6,793 nt of DNA from Myxococcales bacterium (lineage in GTDB: Bacteria; Myxococcota; Polyangia; HGW-17; SLPX01), in the NCBI GenBank assembly GCA_007131745.1, contig SLPX01000400.1, positions 1 to 6,793 on the forward strand, given 5' to 3'. Made by a program: the position numbers and the translations under genes. This document shows, in pieces, positions 5,631-6,793 of this stretch; the first letter of the stretch is position 1; each line of letters starts with the position of its first letter. The notes beneath the pieces are model-generated. The model saw only the letters and a list, made by a program, of their open reading frames with translations, ran no database searches and was not told the origin of the DNA.

Positions 5631-5666
5631 ATGAAGTTTTTTGGGGCCTTTTTTGTTACATGTTGA
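5631..5666 (+). CDS. Eleven-codon mini-ORF bridging the regulator and feoB
   Basis: The ATG at 5631 is preceded by AAGGA (5619-5623) at a 7-nt spacing and reads MKFFGAFFVTC before TGA at 5664-5666. That stop overlaps the feoB start at 5660 in another frame. An earlier ATG at 5625 overlaps the regulator's stop as ATGA in the same frame. Since feoB has no good Shine-Dalgarno of its own, the mini-ORF could carry ribosomes from the regulator to feoB by coupling. Whether the hydrophobic peptide has its own role is unknown. It could be a chance ORF. Confidence 0.35.
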   Translation: MKFFGAFFVTC

Positions 5667-6793
5667 AAAACGATAAAAACAACCGGGACAAAAACCGGAA
5701 CAACGGAAAAAACGGAACACTGAAGCCTATCAGGACGGCGCTGGCGGGCAACCCCAATTCGGGCAAGACTTCGCTCTTCAACGCCCTGACCGGCGCTCGT
5801 CAAAACGTGGGAAACTATCCAGGAGTCACGGTCGAAAAACGTACCGGAACATGCATGCACAAAGACCGGGCTTACGAAATCCTGGACCTGCCGGGCACGT
5901 ACAGCCTGACGTCCTTTTCGCCGGAAGAGAAAATCGCGCAGACGGAAATCCTGGAGGGAGATTTCGATGTAGTGGTCGTGGTGGTGGATTCAACGCTTTT
6001 GCACAGAAGCCTTGTGCTGCTGGTGCAAGTCATGCTGGCAGGCGCCAAACCGGTTCTATGTCTAAACATGGCGGATGAAGCCCTCCGTGCGGGACAAAAA
6101 ATCGATCTGAAACAAATGGAGGCGCTTCTCGGGTTCAGGGTGGTGGAAACAATCGGCCATCGCGGGACAGGCACGGATGAGCTGCTGGATGCAATACGTC
6201 ATGAAGCCGAAGGACCAGGTCACAAACCCCGCCTCGTGCTGGGCGAACGTCTGGACGGAGCGATTTCCGCGATAAAAAGCAAGCTCGACGACAAAGGGTT
6301 CAAATCCGATCTTCACGATTGGGTCGCGGTCAAGTTACTCCTGGGTGAAAAACCTTTTGTCGAGGCCGTTGAAAAGAGCGGCAAAGGGGAAGCCGTCGAA
6401 GAGGCTGAAAAGCGGCGAAACAGGATCGAATCGGAAACCGGGATGGATATTTCACTTTTTGTCACCCAACGGTTCTTCGGTTTCGTCGACGGACTGCTCA
6501 AGGAAGTGTTGCTCAACCCGTCACGTACGGATTCGCGCAAGCTTTCCGAAGCAATCGACTCATTGCTGGTACATCGCATCTTCGGCCTTCCCATCTTTGC
6601 TTTGGTGATGTTCGCCATCTTCTGGTTGACTTTTGCAGTAGGGGAAGCGCCTATGGGGTGGATTGAATCCGGCCTGGGTTTTCTGGGAGAGCGGCTTTCA
6701 AGTATCTGGCCTGAAGGTTCTCATACGGTCATGAGATCCCTGCTGCTGGACGGGGTGATAAGCGGAGTAGGCGGCGTCCTGGTGTTTTTCCCG
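5660..6793 (+). CDS. feoB: Ferrous iron transporter FeoB (3' end outside window)
   Basis: FeoB is the inner-membrane Fe(II) transporter with a cytosolic N-terminal GTPase. The 378 visible residues include an unusual Asn/Lys-rich extension (1-22). GTPase motifs follow: G1 GNPNSGKT (30-37), G2 Thr57 within NYPGVTVEK, G3 DLPG (76-79) and G4 NMAD (136-139). The G5 position (about 164-169, TIGHRG) lacks the usual S-A pair. Residues 150-290 cover the helical regulatory domain, ending with the conserved TQRFFGFVDGLLKEVL. The first membrane segment is at about 310-328 (LPIFALVMFAIFWLTFAVG), then DGVISGVGGVLVFFP starts the second. Roughly half of a normal FeoB is seen. ATG 5660 is the only usual start between the in-frame TGA at 5612 and the GTPase. 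It lies downstream of the FeoA-containing regulator, probably in one operon. Confidence 0.95.
   Translation, partial: MLKNDKNNRDKNRNNGKNGTLKPIRTALAGNPNSGKTSLFNALTGARQNVGNYPGVTVEKRTGTCMHKDRAYEILDLPGTYSLTSFSPEEKIAQTEILEGDFDVVVVVVDSTLLHRSLVLLVQVMLAGAKPVLCLNMADEALRAGQKIDLKQMEALLGFRVVETIGHRGTGTDELLDAIRHEAEGPGHKPRLVLGERLDGAISAIKSKLDDKGFKSDLHDWVAVKLLLGEKPFVEAVEKSGKGEAVEEAEKRRNRIESETGMDISLFVTQRFFGFVDGLLKEVLLNPSRTDSRKLSEAIDSLLVHRIFGLPIFALVMFAIFWLTFAVGEAPMGWIESGLGFLGERLSSIWPEGSHTVMRSLLLDGVISGVGGVLVFFP

Noticed and set aside
5637..5654. T-run, GGGGCC, T-run as a terminator or frameshift site between regulator and feoB
   Set aside because: There is no stem that would pair before the T-run, and the regulator frame already stops at 5628 upstream of it, so neither a terminator nor a productive slippage is supported.

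Overview
The window holds two divergently oriented transcription units separated by an AT-rich control region at about 4560-4740. Nothing in the sequence names the organism. A secreted multidomain protein with thrombospondin type 3 calcium-binding repeats, a Gram-negative-looking signal peptide and a Feo iron-uptake locus would fit a deltaproteobacterium-like (Desulfobacterota/Myxococcota-type) or other environmental Gram-negative. Base composition looks balanced, slightly GC-rich by eye, and drops sharply in the intergenic region.

Left two thirds (4508 down to 1, minus strand): a single uninterrupted reading frame of at least 1502 codons runs off the left edge. It encodes a secreted protein with, in order, a signal peptide, a papain-like (C1 family) cysteine peptidase domain with all three catalytic residues (Cys99, His304, Asn326), a Cys-rich set of thrombospondin type 3-like repeats, a long unrecognised stretch, a Kelch-like segment and LVIVD-type beta-propeller repeats. 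The C-terminus lies outside the window. Its translation start is unusual. A strong Shine-Dalgarno and ATG lie 53 nt upstream of the usable in-frame ATG, in a different frame, and four copies of a pentanucleotide sit between the two. Losing one copy would join the strong start to the gene, so this is a candidate phase-variation switch.

Right third (4882 to the right edge, plus strand): an iron-homeostasis unit. A 248-residue DtxR/MntR-family metal-dependent repressor carries a C-terminal FeoA-like SH3 domain. It is followed, through an 11-codon mini-ORF with a good ribosome binding site, by the start of feoB, the ferrous iron transporter (378 residues visible, cut by the right edge). No separate feoA is seen between regulator and feoB, so the fused FeoA domain may serve as the FeoA partner of FeoB, as the third domain of the regulator, or both.

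The control region contains back-to-back promoter-like hexamers, several short perfect inverted repeats, and a roughly 220-base untranslated leader before the regulator. The promoter, operator and RNA-structure calls rest on inspection only and have low confidence. No tRNA, rRNA, CRISPR array, insertion sequence or clear intrinsic terminator was seen.
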